Of a stretch of DNA of 64,000 nt, positions 1 to 8,856 are shown in pieces (positions within the stretch are counted from its first letter, which is position 1; the number at the start of each line of letters is the position of its first letter). This stretch comes from Fimbriimonadaceae bacterium (lineage in GTDB: Bacteria > Armatimonadota > UBA10988). The notes beneath the pieces were generated by a model. The model searched no databases, was not told where the DNA came from, and was given only the letters and a program-made list of their open reading frames with translations. The stretch is from contig JADZEX010000033.1 of assembly GCA_020850355.1 (NCBI GenBank), positions 49,764 to 113,763 on the forward strand, given 5' to 3'. The position numbers and the translations under genes are program-made.

Positions 1-446
1 CCCCCGGGGCCGACCTGGTGCCAGTCCTCCCACTTCCGCCCGTGGTGCTCCAGGCCGCCGAGGCTGGTGCCCAGGAGCTGCTCCCAGCCGCAGTCCTCAG
101 GGTCGCGGTGCTTCGTGACGTGCCACTTGCCCGACCACTTCAGGTCGTACCCGGCGTCGCGCAGCAGGTCGCCGATGGTCGGTACGCCCGCGTAGAGGTC
201 GGTGTGCAGAGCGGCGTGGTTGAGAATGTTGTTGTAGACGCCGTGCCCGCTGGGGTTGAGGCCGGTCTGGAACGTCGCCCGCGCCGGGCAGCAGTGCGCC
301 GTCGGCGTGTAGCAGCGCGTGAAGCGTAGCCCTTCGGCCGCCAGGCGGTCGGCGTGCGGCGTGCGGCAGGGGTGGTCCGGCTGGGTGACCTGGAACTGCT
401 CCTGATCGTTCATGAAGATCAGGATGTTCGGGCGGCGTGGTGGCAT
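1..446 (-). CDS. Sulfatase, N-terminal part (cut by window edge)
   Basis: Type I sulfatase, expected to hydrolyse sulfate esters, probably on polysaccharides. This ORF is not in the ORF track because it runs off the window; I translated it by hand from ATG at 446. It begins MPPRRPNILIFMNDQEQ, the usual first strand and metal-binding loop (NDQ where DDQ is common). CCPAR at residues 52-56 is the C-x-P-x-R formylglycine site, so Cys52 is the residue to be modified. SGKWHVTK matches the conserved GKWH(L/V) active-site segment. About 148 residues are visible of an expected 450-550. There is no obvious signal peptide, so it may be cytoplasmic. It lies 15 bp downstream of the dehydrogenase stop and is probably the last gene of the minus-strand operon. 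Confidence 0.93.
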   Translation of the reverse strand, partial: MPPRRPNILIFMNDQEQFQVTQPDHPCRTPHADRLAAEGLRFTRCYTPTAHCCPARATFQTGLNPSGHGVYNNILNHAALHTDLYAGVPTIGDLLRDAGYDLKWSGKWHVTKHRDPEDCGWEQLLGTSLGGLEHHGRKWEDWHQVGPG

Positions 447-461
447 CGGCGGCTCCTCCGT

Positions 462-1481
462 TCAGGCCATCAGGTGCAGTCGTTCGATCGGGTAGCGGCT
501 GGTCACCGGCCGGCCCTGCAGGTGTTGGTCGAGACCCTCCATCACCAGATCGCCGACCAGCAAGCTGCCATACTGCCCGGTCCCGGCGCGGTGCGGCATG
601 ATCCAGACGTTCGGGCAGGCGCGCAGCGCGTGGTCGGCCGGCAGCGGCTCAGGCTCGGTGACGTCCAGGGCGATCTCAAAGCGCTGCTGCTGCGCCGCGG
701 CCAGCAGCGCGTCGGGGTCCAAAGCACGCGGGCGGGCGGTGTTGATGAACACGGCGCCGTCGCGGATCTGCGCGAACTCGGCCGCGCCGATCAGGCGGTC
801 GGTCTCGGGCGTCTGCGGGTGGTGCATCGAGATGATGTCGGCGCGGCTGAGCAGCTCGTGCAGCTCGACGCGCTCGACGCCCAGCCGGCCGGCCTCGCGG
901 TCGCTGAGGTAGGGATCGTAGACCAGCACCTGGCAGCGGAACGGGCGGAGCATCTCGATCACCATCTTGCCGATGGCGCTCGCCGCAACCAGCCCGACGG
1001 TGGCGCCCAGCAGCCCCTGCGGCTCGCCCGGCACGCTGTCGATCCGCCAGGCCCGCTCGTGCCGACAGGCGTGCCAGAGGGTGCCCCAACGGCGCGAGAG
1101 GGCAATCATCAACCCAATCGTCGCCTCGGCGACGTTGATCCCCAGGCCGATCTGGCCCGCCACGACGGTGATCTGGTGGTCCAGCAGATACTGCGGCGTG
1201 GGGTCCGGGAAGAAGTGCTTCACGCTGCCGGCACAGTGGCCGAAGAAGTGACACTCGGGATGCGCCTGCCAGAACTCGACCGGCACCGCTGGCGCGCCCC
1301 AGACCGTCAGGACCGCCGCCAGCTCATGGCCGGCGCCAAGCGCGATCAGCTCCGCGGTGGTCGGTTTGGTCGCCGGCCAGATCACTTCGTAAAGCGACTC
1401 CAGCCGGGCCGTTTCGCTCGCCCGCAAGGTGCGCGCGTAGGCCTCGCGCGGCATCGCCATCAGAACCGTCCGCTTGCTCAT
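462..1481 (-). CDS. D-2-hydroxyacid dehydrogenase family protein
   Basis: NAD-dependent 2-hydroxyacid dehydrogenase, 339 aa from ATG 1481; the longer ORF-track start is a shadow of the upstream gene. The catalytic triad is visible: Arg in INTARPRALD, Glu in DVTEPEP and His in MPHRAGTG. The dinucleotide loop reads VGLVAASAIG rather than GxGxxG; relatives often have GAS here, so this is divergent but not clearly dead. The substrate cannot be told from sequence. Its ATG overlaps the TGA of the radical SAM gene (ATGA), which implies translational coupling in the 4762-to-1 operon. Confidence 0.85.
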   Translation of the reverse strand: MSKRTVLMAMPREAYARTLRASETARLESLYEVIWPATKPTTAELIALGAGHELAAVLTVWGAPAVPVEFWQAHPECHFFGHCAGSVKHFFPDPTPQYLLDHQITVVAGQIGLGINVAEATIGLMIALSRRWGTLWHACRHERAWRIDSVPGEPQGLLGATVGLVAASAIGKMVIEMLRPFRCQVLVYDPYLSDREAGRLGVERVELHELLSRADIISMHHPQTPETDRLIGAAEFAQIRDGAVFINTARPRALDPDALLAAAQQQRFEIALDVTEPEPLPADHALRACPNVWIMPHRAGTGQYGSLLVGDLVMEGLDQHLQGRPVTSRYPIERLHLMA

Positions 1482-2572
1482 CGCTGCCTGCCTTGCCTTC
1501 CCAGCGCATCCTGCCACCGCTCCAACGCGGCCAGCTCGCCAGCGTTCAGCCGGCGGCCCAAGGTCGCCTCGCCAACCGTGCGGTGCCAGGGCTCGTACTG
1601 CCCCAGCATTCGCGCCCGTACCCCCGGCACCTCCGCCAGGAACCGCGCCACCGGCTCCAGGCAACACGCGGCGTGTCCCGGCAGCGCCACGTGCCGCACG
1701 ATCAGCAGGGCGTCCTGCCGCGCCAGCGCCCGGATCGCGGCGGTCGCGTGCGTCCAGTAGTCGGTGCTTCCAGCCAGCCGGGCAGCGCAGGGCCCGGGGC
1801 CAAACTTGAGGTCGGCGACGTAGGCATCGACCACCCCCTCCAGCAGCGCCAGCACCGCCGGGGTGGCGTGGCTGTGGGTGTTCCAAACCAGCGGCCGGGC
1901 CACCCGCAGCGTCGCCAGCAGGTCCAGAATGGCCGGCAACTGCTCGTCGGGATTGCCGCCGGCCAGGTGCAAGTGACGGGCGTCACTGGCTGCGTCGAGC
2001 GCCGCCGCCAGGGCGGTCCGGTCGGTTGGTGGCCGCTGGCGGGCGTCCCACAGGTCGGGGCGGTAGCACCAGGCGCAGCGCAAGCCGCAACCGGCCAACG
2101 GCAACGCCACCCCGGGCCGCCCCAGCTCCGCTTCCTCGCCCCACCAGCGCTGCGGCGGGTCGCTGGCCAGGGCGGTGCCCAAGCCGCACCAACCCAGCTC
2201 ACCGTGCCGCCGGTCGACCGCGCAGCGGCGGGCGCAGAGGCGGCAGGTCGGCCCCCACAGCCGCGCCGCCAGGGCGCGCTTGACGGCGGTCCAGGCGACC
2301 TCGCCGCGGCCCCGCTGACCCCGCCGGAAGAGCGCCGCGCCGCGGGCGTGCCAACGCCACAGCAGCGGCTCGGGCAAGCCGTCCAAGTCGGCCGGCGCCG
2401 GCAGCGCCACCTGCCCGGCGGCGACCCAGCGCGGCGGACCCAGCAGTCCGTCCGCCGGCTGCGGCGGCGTGGCCCCCAGGGCAGTGGCGGTGACGGCCAG
2501 GGTGTCGGTCAGGTCGGGCAGCACGACGCTGCCGTCGGGGCGGATCAGCAGGGTCTGCGGCCAGCTGCTCAC
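1478..2572 (-). CDS. Radical SAM protein, PflA/PflX-like (COG1313 type)
   Basis: 364 aa from a GTG start. The SAM-cluster motif CGLRCAWC (Cys162, Cys166, Cys169) has CxxxCxxC spacing. It is preceded by CRLCARRC...GELGWCG (about residues 110-130), the extra cysteine region typical of the PflX/COG1313 group of pyruvate-formate-lyase-activase homologues. A glycyl-radical target is not visible in the window, so the role is unknown. The first roughly 100 residues are an unassigned extension. The start overlaps the EI24 stop by 4 bp (GTGA), and the stop overlaps the dehydrogenase start by 4 bp. Confidence 0.82.
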   Translation of the reverse strand: MSSWPQTLLIRPDGSVVLPDLTDTLAVTATALGATPPQPADGLLGPPRWVAAGQVALPAPADLDGLPEPLLWRWHARGAALFRRGQRGRGEVAWTAVKRALAARLWGPTCRLCARRCAVDRRHGELGWCGLGTALASDPPQRWWGEEAELGRPGVALPLAGCGLRCAWCYRPDLWDARQRPPTDRTALAAALDAASDARHLHLAGGNPDEQLPAILDLLATLRVARPLVWNTHSHATPAVLALLEGVVDAYVADLKFGPGPCAARLAGSTDYWTHATAAIRALARQDALLIVRHVALPGHAACCLEPVARFLAEVPGVRARMLGQYEPWHRTVGEATLGRRLNAGELAALERWQDALGRQGRQR

Positions 2573-3330
2573 AGCCGGTTCTCACGCTCCAAGTCGGTGA
2601 CCATCAGCGTCCCGGCGATCACTGCCAGCGGCAGCGTCAGCAGCGACGCCAGCGGCACCAGCAGCACCAGCACGACGCTCATGCCGAGGCCTAAGAAGCG
2701 CGGCTTGTGGCGCCCGTAGACCTGCCAGCGGGCCTTGCCGTGGAGCCCGCGCCGGGACAGCGGCATACCGGCCACCGAGGCCCCGGCAAACACCGCGTTG
2801 GCCAGCCAGCCGAGCACCAGATGCACCACCGAGCCGATCCCCGGGATCAGGTGCAGCACCAGCAGCAGAGCCTGCACCAGCACAAACAGCGTCAGATCGA
2901 CCGCCACGTCGACGATCACCCAGCCGATCGACTTCGCCCAGCGCTTGAAGCCCCGCGCCCCGTCGCGCGGCGGCAGGCCGAGTTCGGTCTCGGTCCCCTC
3001 ACTGAGCAGGTCCACAAACGGCTCGGCGATTAGTTGCGAACCGAAGAAGAAGGCGGCGCCGCTGATCAGCAGCAGCAGCCCGGTCACGGCGGCCTGCGCC
3101 AGCCAGCGGCCGACGCGCTCCATGCCCTCCGCCTGCACCGTCAGCGGCCAGAGCCGGTTGAGCAGCGTGTCGCCCTGGGTCAGCGACAGCCAGACCATCG
3201 CCACCAGCAGCAGGGTGGAGATCACCACCGGCCAGACCGCCAGCTTCTGCAGCTTCGGGCTGCGCGCCAGCAGGCCGCCGGCCCGGAAGATGGCCCCCAG
3301 GCCTTGGTACCACTCGCGAAGGGCGCTCAT
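2569..3330 (-). CDS. EI24 domain-containing membrane protein (CysZ-like)
   Basis: 253 aa from ATG 3330; the upstream ORF extension is a shadow. At least four hydrophobic segments are visible: AVWPVVISTLLLVAMVWLS, TGLLLLISGAAFFFGSQ, DLTLFVLVQALLLVLHLIPG and MSVVLVLLVPLASLLTLPLA. The layout with SQLIAEPFVDLLSEGTE matches the EI24/CysZ family (PF07264), whose members include sulfate permeases as well as proteins of unknown function. No cysteine-biosynthesis genes are nearby, so sulfate transport is not claimed. ATGA overlap with the lipoyl-like gene upstream. Confidence 0.78.
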   Translation of the reverse strand: MSALREWYQGLGAIFRAGGLLARSPKLQKLAVWPVVISTLLLVAMVWLSLTQGDTLLNRLWPLTVQAEGMERVGRWLAQAAVTGLLLLISGAAFFFGSQLIAEPFVDLLSEGTETELGLPPRDGARGFKRWAKSIGWVIVDVAVDLTLFVLVQALLLVLHLIPGIGSVVHLVLGWLANAVFAGASVAGMPLSRRGLHGKARWQVYGRHKPRFLGLGMSVVLVLLVPLASLLTLPLAVIAGTLMVTDLERENRL

Positions 3331-3581
3331 TGGACCTCCTCTGGGCCTGGCGTGATCCACGCCAGCACCGTCTGCGGCGCGGCCGACTCCCCGGCAGCCA
3401 GGCACCGCTCGACCCGGCCGGCGCTCCAAGTTTCCAGCTCCAGAACCGCTTTCGGACCCTCGACCACCACCACGCCCGCCCCGGCCGCGACCACCTGGCC
3501 GTCGGCCACCAGCCACTCGCGCACCGTGCCGGGGCTGCCGTCGCGGTCGAAGCGCGGCATCAGCACCGGGTAGCGGCTCAT
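3327..3581 (-). CDS. Stand-alone lipoyl/biotinyl-like domain protein
   Basis: 84 aa. The whole protein is one lipoyl-type hammerhead: PVLMPRFDRDGSPGTVREWLV at the start, then VVVVEGPKAVLELETWSAG, where Lys44 sits where the lipoylated lysine of the E-x-DKA turn is expected. In 2-oxoacid dehydrogenases this domain is fused to E2; here it is alone and no E1, E2, E3 or lipoate ligase is nearby. It could be a carrier for the neighbouring enzymes or an unmodified hammerhead. Both ends overlap the adjacent genes by 4 bp. Confidence 0.75.
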   Translation of the reverse strand: MSRYPVLMPRFDRDGSPGTVREWLVADGQVVAAGAGVVVVEGPKAVLELETWSAGRVERCLAAGESAAPQTVLAWITPGPEEVQ

Positions 3582-4099
3582 CGCACCAACCGCGAGATCT
3601 GCCGGAAGGCCGGGCTCCCGGCGACCTGCAACTGCTCGAAGAGCACGGCCTCGGTGGCCGCCACGCTGGCCCCGGCGTGGCGCAGGCGGGCCAGCGCCAG
3701 ATCACGCTGTGCCGTCTGCCGCGAGGTCACCGCGTCGGCCACCACCGTCACCGGATGCCCGGCAGCAAGCCCCTCGAGCGCCGTCTGCGTGACGCAGACG
3801 TGGGCCTCCAAGCCCGCCAGGACGAGGGCCCCGTGCGGCGGCAGGGCGGCCCCGAAGGACTCACACCCGAAACAACTGAAGGCCACTTTGGGCAGCGCGG
3901 TTCCCGGCAGGCGAGCAGCCAGCGAGCGAATCGTCGGCCCCAGGCCGGCGGGGTACTGCTCCGTCAGCAGCACGGGCAGCCCCAGCGCGGTCCAGCCGTC
4001 GATCAGCCGCGTGAGGTTGCGCCAGACCGGCCCGAAGGCCGCCATCGCCGGCACCAGCCGCTGCTGCACATCGATGATCACCAGGGTCGGAGCGGTCAT
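3578..4099 (-). CDS. Isochorismatase-like cysteine hydrolase
   Basis: 173 aa, normal for the family. The Asp-Lys-Cys catalytic set is present: Asp10 (VIIDVQ), Lys71 (LPKVAFSC) and Cys102 (HVCVTQTALEG). These enzymes hydrolyse amides or isochorismate-type ethers; the residues do not discriminate further, and no siderophore or nicotinamide genes flank it. Cytoplasmic. It overlaps the lipoyl-like gene by 4 bp and lies 6 bp downstream of the HAD gene. Confidence 0.88.
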   Translation of the reverse strand: MTAPTLVIIDVQQRLVPAMAAFGPVWRNLTRLIDGWTALGLPVLLTEQYPAGLGPTIRSLAARLPGTALPKVAFSCFGCESFGAALPPHGALVLAGLEAHVCVTQTALEGLAAGHPVTVVADAVTSRQTAQRDLALARLRHAGASVAATEAVLFEQLQVAGSPAFRQISRLVR

Positions 4100-4105
4100 C
4101 GGCGG

Positions 4106-4762
4106 TCAGTCTCCCAGCCAGCCGGCGCAGTCGGCGGCGCTGATGCTCCACAGCCCGTCGCGAATCGCCGTGGCCTCGCCGAACCGCTCCGCCGGATGGT
4201 GCGTCGTCACCGCGATGCCGTGCATCCCGCCGCGCACCGCTGCCAGGATCCCGGCCGGGGCGTCCTCAAACACCAGGCAGCGCTCGGGAGCCACTTCCAA
4301 GTCGGCGGCGCAGGCCAGGAAGGTGTCCGGCTCCGGCTTGTGGCGCGAGACATCTTCCATGCCGACGGTGGTCTGGATGTACTGGTCGAGCCCCAGCAGC
4401 GGCAGCGCGAACGCCAGGTTGGCCCGCGGTGTCGAGGAGCCGATCGCCAGCCCCCAGCCCTCCCGCTGCAAGGCGGCCAGCAGCTCGAGGGCGCCGGGGA
4501 ACGGCTGCAGCGTCTCGGCCGCCAGCTCGCGGTAGAGCGCCTCTTTGCGGTCGCTGAGCCGCTGGATCTCGGCGTCGGGCACCGCGCCGCCGAGCATCTC
4601 GGGGATGATGTCGCGGTTGGCGCGGCCGAAGGTGTGCAGGAACCAGTCGGCCGGCAGCGTCAGGCCCAGCTCCGCGGCCAGCACGCGCCAGCTCGCGGCG
4701 TGGCTGGCGGCGCTGTCGATCAGGGTCCCGTCGAGATCGAAGATGGCAGCACGCGGCAGCAC
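4106..4762 (-). CDS. HAD-family hydrolase, beta-phosphoglucomutase-like
   Basis: 218 aa. Motif I is FDLDGTLIDS (Asp9 and Asp11), motif II is GSSTPRANL, motif III Lys is in HKPEPDTFL, and motif IV is FEDAPAG. The helical cap lies between residues 15 and 85, as in beta-PGM and other sugar-phosphate phosphatases. The KPEPDTFL and ED(A/S)xAG pattern is common in this subgroup. Probably the first gene of the minus-strand operon; about 120 bp separate it from the divergent gene at 4885. Confidence 0.88.
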   Translation of the reverse strand: MLPRAAIFDLDGTLIDSAASHAASWRVLAAELGLTLPADWFLHTFGRANRDIIPEMLGGAVPDAEIQRLSDRKEALYRELAAETLQPFPGALELLAALQREGWGLAIGSSTPRANLAFALPLLGLDQYIQTTVGMEDVSRHKPEPDTFLACAADLEVAPERCLVFEDAPAGILAAVRGGMHGIAVTTHHPAERFGEATAIRDGLWSISAADCAGWLGD

Positions 4763-4884
4763 GGCGACTCCTCACCGCCGGCGCAGCGGCGGCCGCTGAC
4801 AGTGTAGAGGCCCCGGCCGGCGACGGCAAGCGGGGAGGCCGGCCGCCGGTCACGGCGAAGTGACGGCCCGAGGACCTCGTCGTG

Positions 4885-6117
4885 ATGAACCGCCAGCACT
4901 TCCTGCAGACCACCCTGGCCGCCGCGCTGACCGCCGCCGTCGGCGCCCAGACGCGCCGCCCGCGGCTCCTGCTGCGGTCGTCTTGGCAGACCGCCAACAT
5001 CGGCGACATCGCCCACACCCCCGGCGTGCTGCACCTGCTCGAGCAGCACTTGCCCGAGGTCGAGGTGCGGCTCTGGCCGTCCAAGGTGGACAACGGTGTC
5101 GACGCCCTGCTGCGCCGCCGCTTCCCGCAGGTGCCCATCGTCCAGTCGACCGCCGAGGTCGCCGCGGCGCTGGCCGAGTGCGACTTCCTGCTGCACGGAT
5201 CGGGCCCCTCGCTGGTTGCCCAGAAGGATGTCGCGCGGTGGGCCCAGGAGACCGGGAAGCCCTACGGGGTCTACGGCATCACCGTCGGCGGCCTCAACGA
5301 CGCGACCGTCGCGGTGCTCAACGGCGCCCGCTTCGTGTTCTACCGCGACACGGTCTCGCTGGCCCACGCCAAAGAGCGCGGCTGCACCTGCCCGGTCCAG
5401 GAGTTCGGCCCCGACGGCGCCTTCGCCACCGACCTCGCCGACGACGCCGCGGCCGACGCCTTCCTGGCCGCCCACGGCCTGCAGCCCGGCCAGTTCCTGT
5501 GCTGCATCAACCGCTTCCGCCTGACGCCCTACTGGCTGGTCAAGCCGAACGTCGCCTACGACGCCGCGAAGGACGCCCGCAACCAGGCCAAGAAAGAAGC
5601 TGACAGCGCGCCGCTGCTGGACGCCATCTGCCGGGTCGTGCGCCAGACCGACCTGCGGGTCTTGCTGTGCCCCGAAGACGCCACCCAGATGGCGATCAAC
5701 AAGGAGATGCTCTACGACCGGCTGCCCACCGACGTCCAGCCGCGGGTCGTCTGGCGGGAGCAGTACTGGCTGACCGCCGAGGCGCTGAGCACCTACCGCC
5801 GCAGTGCCGGGCTGTTCGGCCACGAGATGCACTCCCCGATCATGGCGATCGGCCAGGGCCTCCCGGCGATCGTCTGCCGCTGGGCCGAGCAGACCAGCAA
5901 GGGCTTCATGTGGCGGGACATCGGCCTGGGCGACTGGCTGTTCGACCTCGACCAGCCCGCCGAGGCCGCGCGCGTCGCCGACGCCGTGCTGGCGATGGCT
6001 CAGGATCTGCCCGCCGCCCGGGCCAAGGCCGCCGCGGCCCGCGAAGTGGTGCTGCGCCGGCAGCGCGAGACGATGGCCATCGTCGGGCAGCAGCTGGCCT
6101 CGACAAGCCACCACTAA
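4885..6117 (+). CDS. Polysaccharide pyruvyl transferase family protein, exported-looking
   Basis: 410 aa from ATG 4885 (GTG at 4882 is an alternative; an AGGA lies about 9 nt before the ATG). The N-terminus NRQHFLQTTLAAALTAAVGA resembles a signal peptide of the NRRxFLK type but lacks the twin Arg. The mature part begins LLLRSSWQTANIGDIAHTPG, the NIGD motif of the pyruvyl-transferase (CsaB/WcaK, PF04230) fold. Other family-like segments are DFLLHGSGPSL and FGHEMHSPIMA (conserved H-x-x-I/M-A region). Family members transfer pyruvate from PEP to sugars, which sits oddly with export. Confidence 0.8.
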   Translation: MNRQHFLQTTLAAALTAAVGAQTRRPRLLLRSSWQTANIGDIAHTPGVLHLLEQHLPEVEVRLWPSKVDNGVDALLRRRFPQVPIVQSTAEVAAALAECDFLLHGSGPSLVAQKDVARWAQETGKPYGVYGITVGGLNDATVAVLNGARFVFYRDTVSLAHAKERGCTCPVQEFGPDGAFATDLADDAAADAFLAAHGLQPGQFLCCINRFRLTPYWLVKPNVAYDAAKDARNQAKKEADSAPLLDAICRVVRQTDLRVLLCPEDATQMAINKEMLYDRLPTDVQPRVVWREQYWLTAEALSTYRRSAGLFGHEMHSPIMAIGQGLPAIVCRWAEQTSKGFMWRDIGLGDWLFDLDQPAEAARVADAVLAMAQDLPAARAKAAAAREVVLRRQRETMAIVGQQLASTSHH

Positions 6118-6216
6118 CTTGCCGCTCACCGCGATCGCTCTACTTCCTGACCAGTCGCTCGCTGGAGCTAAGCAGCCGCGCCGAACACTGCCTCCATCGC
6201 TCACGGAGGAGGCATC

Positions 6217-6978
6217 ATGCAGAGACAACGACGCGGCTTCACGCTGATTGAGCTGCTGGTGGTGATCGCCATCATCGCCATCCTGGCGGCGATCCTGTTC
6301 CCGGTCTTCGCCAAGGCTCGCGAGAAGGCGCGACAGACCTCGTGTTTGAACAACCAGAAGCAGATCGGCACGGCGATGCTGCAGTACATGCAAGACTACG
6401 ACGGCTACGTCGTCTACAACTGGTGGGAGTGGCATTGCGACCTGGATCCGTACGTCAAGAACGGTCAGATCTTCGCCTGCCCGAGTTCTGGTCACGCGCC
6501 GCCGGCGCAGGCCACGTTCACCAACTACCCCTTCTCCGACGGCTCGCGTCGCAGCGGCTCGTTCTGGTGCAATGCCCCGGCCTACGGCTCGTCGTGGCCC
6601 GAGATCTACGGCCACTACGGCAAGAACGAAGAGGCCCTCGGCAACTTCGGCGGCGGGTACAGCAGCGGCCTGGCGCAGGACGCCCAGGTTCGCGACCCTG
6701 CCAACATCATCATGATCGGCGAGGTGATCTCATTCGGTGAAGACACCGATGGCGATTGGCGGATCGGGACTTTCCAGAACCGACCCTACTTCGAGGTTGG
6801 CGGCACCTCCTGGAACGAGCTCTGGAACCAGGTCGCCGGCCGGCACAACAACGGCGCCAACGCCATTTTCATGGATGGTCATGCCAAGTGGTACAGCACA
6901 TCCTGGCACCGCTCGGCCGAAGGCAAGCATGCCTGGTGCCCGGCGCGGGAGACCTATGGCGACGCGACGGCGTGGTAG
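6217..6978 (+). CDS. Pilin-like protein with class III signal and H-x9-DG motif
   Basis: 253 aa. The N-terminus [19 protein letters not shown] is a prepilin peptidase site followed by the pilin helix, then [16 protein letters not shown], the form I associate with Armatimonadota. The C-terminal [17 protein letters not shown] is the H-x9-DG motif of the DUF1559-type proteins. A strong GGAGGAGG lies just before the ATG at 6217. Function in the family is unknown; they are thought to be processed like type II secretion or type IV pilus minor pilins and occur in many copies. A decayed relative lies at 63544. Confidence 0.93.
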   Translation: MQRQRRGFTLIELLVVIAIIAILAAILFPVFAKAREKARQTSCLNNQKQIGTAMLQYMQDYDGYVVYNWWEWHCDLDPYVKNGQIFACPSSGHAPPAQATFTNYPFSDGSRRSGSFWCNAPAYGSSWPEIYGHYGKNEEALGNFGGGYSSGLAQDAQVRDPANIIMIGEVISFGEDTDGDWRIGTFQNRPYFEVGGTSWNELWNQVAGRHNNGANAIFMDGHAKWYSTSWHRSAEGKHAWCPARETYGDATAW

Positions 6979-6989
6979 GAGGTAAGACG

Positions 6990-7196
6990 ATGCATCGGTG
7001 CAAGACTCGCCTGCTGCTCGGCTTGTGGCTGCTGGCGGCGCTGGCTGGCTGTGCTCCCCAGGGCGGCTCGCCACGTGAGGCGCTGCCGGTGACACCGGAG
7101 CACGCCAAGCAGAATCAGGACACCTCCAAGGGCAAGACCGAAGAGGTCAAGTCGACGCCGACGACCGCCAACCCGGACGCGGCTGAGAACCACTAG
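6990..7196 (+). CDS. Small lipoprotein
   Basis: 68 aa, start ATG 6990 chosen because TAGGAGG lies 7 nt upstream; the longer ORF-track frame is a shadow. Signal with lipobox: LLLGLWLLAALAGC, Cys21 being the lipidated residue. The mature part is short, charged and Thr/Pro-rich (KQNQDTSKGKTEEVKS) with no domain. Only 11 bp after the pilin-like gene, so co-transcribed. Similar tiny lipoproteins follow pilin-like genes in related genomes as far as I recall; role unknown. Confidence 0.8.
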   Translation: MHRCKTRLLLGLWLLAALAGCAPQGGSPREALPVTPEHAKQNQDTSKGKTEEVKSTPTTANPDAAENH

Positions 7197-7203
7197 TTCG
7201 CCG

Positions 7204-7235
7204 CAGGCGCCCGGCCGAAGCCGGCCGGGCGCCTG
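7204..7235 (+). terminator. Strong GC hairpin, possible terminator
   Basis: Perfect 13-bp stem CAGGCGCCCGGCC / GGCCGGGCGCCTG with a 6-nt loop (GAAGCC), 7 nt after the lipoprotein stop. No T tract follows, so it may terminate inefficiently or stabilise the upstream mRNA. Confidence 0.55.
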
Positions 7236-7250
7236 GCTGGAGAGCCCCCC

Positions 7251-8189
7251 ATGCGCCTCGATCGTCGAGCCCTGTTGACCGCCGGCCTGGCGTCGGCCGG
7301 CCTGCCGAGCCTGGCCCGTGCCGCCGAACCGCGGCGGGTGCTGCGCCTGGCGCACTTGACCGATTGCCACATCCAACCCGGGCCGGGCGAGTCCGGCCTG
7401 GTGCAATGCCTCCACCACGTGCAGGCGCAGACCGACCGGCCAACGCTGATCTTGAACGGTGGCGACAGCATCATGGACTGCTTCGGCCGCGACGAAGCTG
7501 CCACCAAGACGCAGTGGACGCTCTGGCAGACCCTGCTGCGGAACGAGTGCAGCCTGCCGCTGGAGTCCTGCATCGGCAACCACGACGTCTGGGGCGGCCA
7601 CAAGGGCAGCAGCAAGACGACCGGCGAGGAGCCCCTCTGGGGCAAGCGCTGGGCACTCCAGGTCCACGGCCTGAGCGAGCGCTACCGCAGCTTCGACCGT
7701 GCCGGCTGGCACTTCGTGGTGCTCGACAGCACCTACCTCACCGGCCACGGCTACCTCGCCAAACTCGACGAGCCGCAGTTCGAGTGGCTGGCCGCCGACC
7801 TGGCGGCGGTACCGGCGACGACGCCGGTGCTGGTGCTGAGTCATCAGCCGATCCTGGCCGCCTGCGCCTACTTCGATGGTCAGAACGAGAAGAGTGAGAC
7901 CACCTGGCAGGTCCCCGGCGCCTGGATGCACCTCGACGCCCGCCGCCTGAAGGACCTGTTCGTCAAGCACCCCAACGTCAAGCTCTGCCTCAGTGGCCAC
8001 ATCCACCTCGGCGACCGGGTCGATTACCTGGGCGTCAGCTACTACTGCAACGGCGCCGTTTCGGGCAACTGGTGGAACACCACGGCCAGGAGCTACCAGG
8101 AGTGCCCGCCAGGTTACGCATTGGTCGACCTGTTCGACGACGGCAGCCACCGCGTGGAGTACGTGGACTACGGCTGGAAGCCGGCCTGA
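7251..8189 (+). CDS. Secreted calcineurin-like metallophosphoesterase
   Basis: 312 aa. N-terminal LDRRALLTAGLASAGLPSLARA is a Tat-like signal (RR present). All metal-binding motifs are present: LTDCHIQPG (DxH), NGGDSIMD (GD), CIGNHDVWGG (GNHD), LSHQPIL and LSGHIHLGD (GHxH). The domain is the whole mature protein, as in purple-acid or 3',5'-cAMP phosphodiesterase-like exported enzymes; the substrate is not predictable. It sits between a hairpin and the TMEM175-type gene. Confidence 0.9.
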   Translation: MRLDRRALLTAGLASAGLPSLARAAEPRRVLRLAHLTDCHIQPGPGESGLVQCLHHVQAQTDRPTLILNGGDSIMDCFGRDEAATKTQWTLWQTLLRNECSLPLESCIGNHDVWGGHKGSSKTTGEEPLWGKRWALQVHGLSERYRSFDRAGWHFVVLDSTYLTGHGYLAKLDEPQFEWLAADLAAVPATTPVLVLSHQPILAACAYFDGQNEKSETTWQVPGAWMHLDARRLKDLFVKHPNVKLCLSGHIHLGDRVDYLGVSYYCNGAVSGNWWNTTARSYQECPPGYALVDLFDDGSHRVEYVDYGWKPA

Positions 8190-8225
8190 GGTCGCGTCAC
8201 CCTACCGGCGGAGGGTGACGCGGCG

Positions 8226-8804
8226 ATGGGCAAGGGTCGGCTGGAAGCGTTCAGCGACGGGGTGATCGCGATCCTGATCACGATCATGGTGTTGGAGTTG
8301 CACGCCCCGGCGACGGCCGATTGGGCTGGACTGCGGCAGCTCGCGCCGGTCTTCGGCAGCTACCTGTTGAGCTTCGTCTACCTGGGCATCTACTGGAACA
8401 ACCACCACCACCTGCTGCACGCGGCGCGCCGGGTCAGCGGCGGCGTGCTGTGGAGCAACCTGCACCTGCTGTTCTGGCTCAGCCTGATCCCGTTCGGCAC
8501 GGCCTGGCAGGGCCAGACCAACTTCGCCCCGCTGCCGACGGCGGTCTACGGTGGCGTGCTGCTGCTGGCCGCGATGGCCTACTTCGTTCTACAAGGCGCC
8601 ATCATGCGCAGCGACGGCCTGGACTCGCTGGTCGCCCGGGCGGTCGGCCGCGACCTCAAGGGCAAGCTCTCGCTGGCGCTTTACAGCGTCGCGATTCCGC
8701 TGGCCCTGAGCACGCCCTGGCTGGCGACGCTGCTGTTCTGGGCCGTCGCGGTGATCTGGCTGGTGCCCGACCGGCGGCTCGAGCGGGAGCTGCAACCCGG
8801 CTAG
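8226..8804 (+). CDS. TMEM175-family potassium channel-like protein
   Basis: 192 aa from ATG 8226 with GGAGGGTGA upstream. It starts GRLEAFSDGVIAILITIMVLEL, the R-x-x-x-FSDG-x-x-AI signature of TMEM175/DUF1211. Six hydrophobic segments fit one bacterial subunit (two-repeat eukaryotic forms are double length). Bacterial homologues are leak K+ channels with no canonical TVGYG filter. The short gap from the phosphoesterase suggests co-transcription. Confidence 0.9.
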   Translation: MGKGRLEAFSDGVIAILITIMVLELHAPATADWAGLRQLAPVFGSYLLSFVYLGIYWNNHHHLLHAARRVSGGVLWSNLHLLFWLSLIPFGTAWQGQTNFAPLPTAVYGGVLLLAAMAYFVLQGAIMRSDGLDSLVARAVGRDLKGKLSLALYSVAIPLALSTPWLATLLFWAVAVIWLVPDRRLERELQPG

Positions 8805-8856
8805 CCCGACCGGCAGCAGGTTCCCACGAAGTGGCTCGCGGGCCCGCGGCAGGGTG

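Noticed and set aside
4720-6615. 631-aa minus-strand ORF
   Set aside because: Antisense to the pyruvyl-transferase-like and pilin-like genes; no ribosome site or domain.
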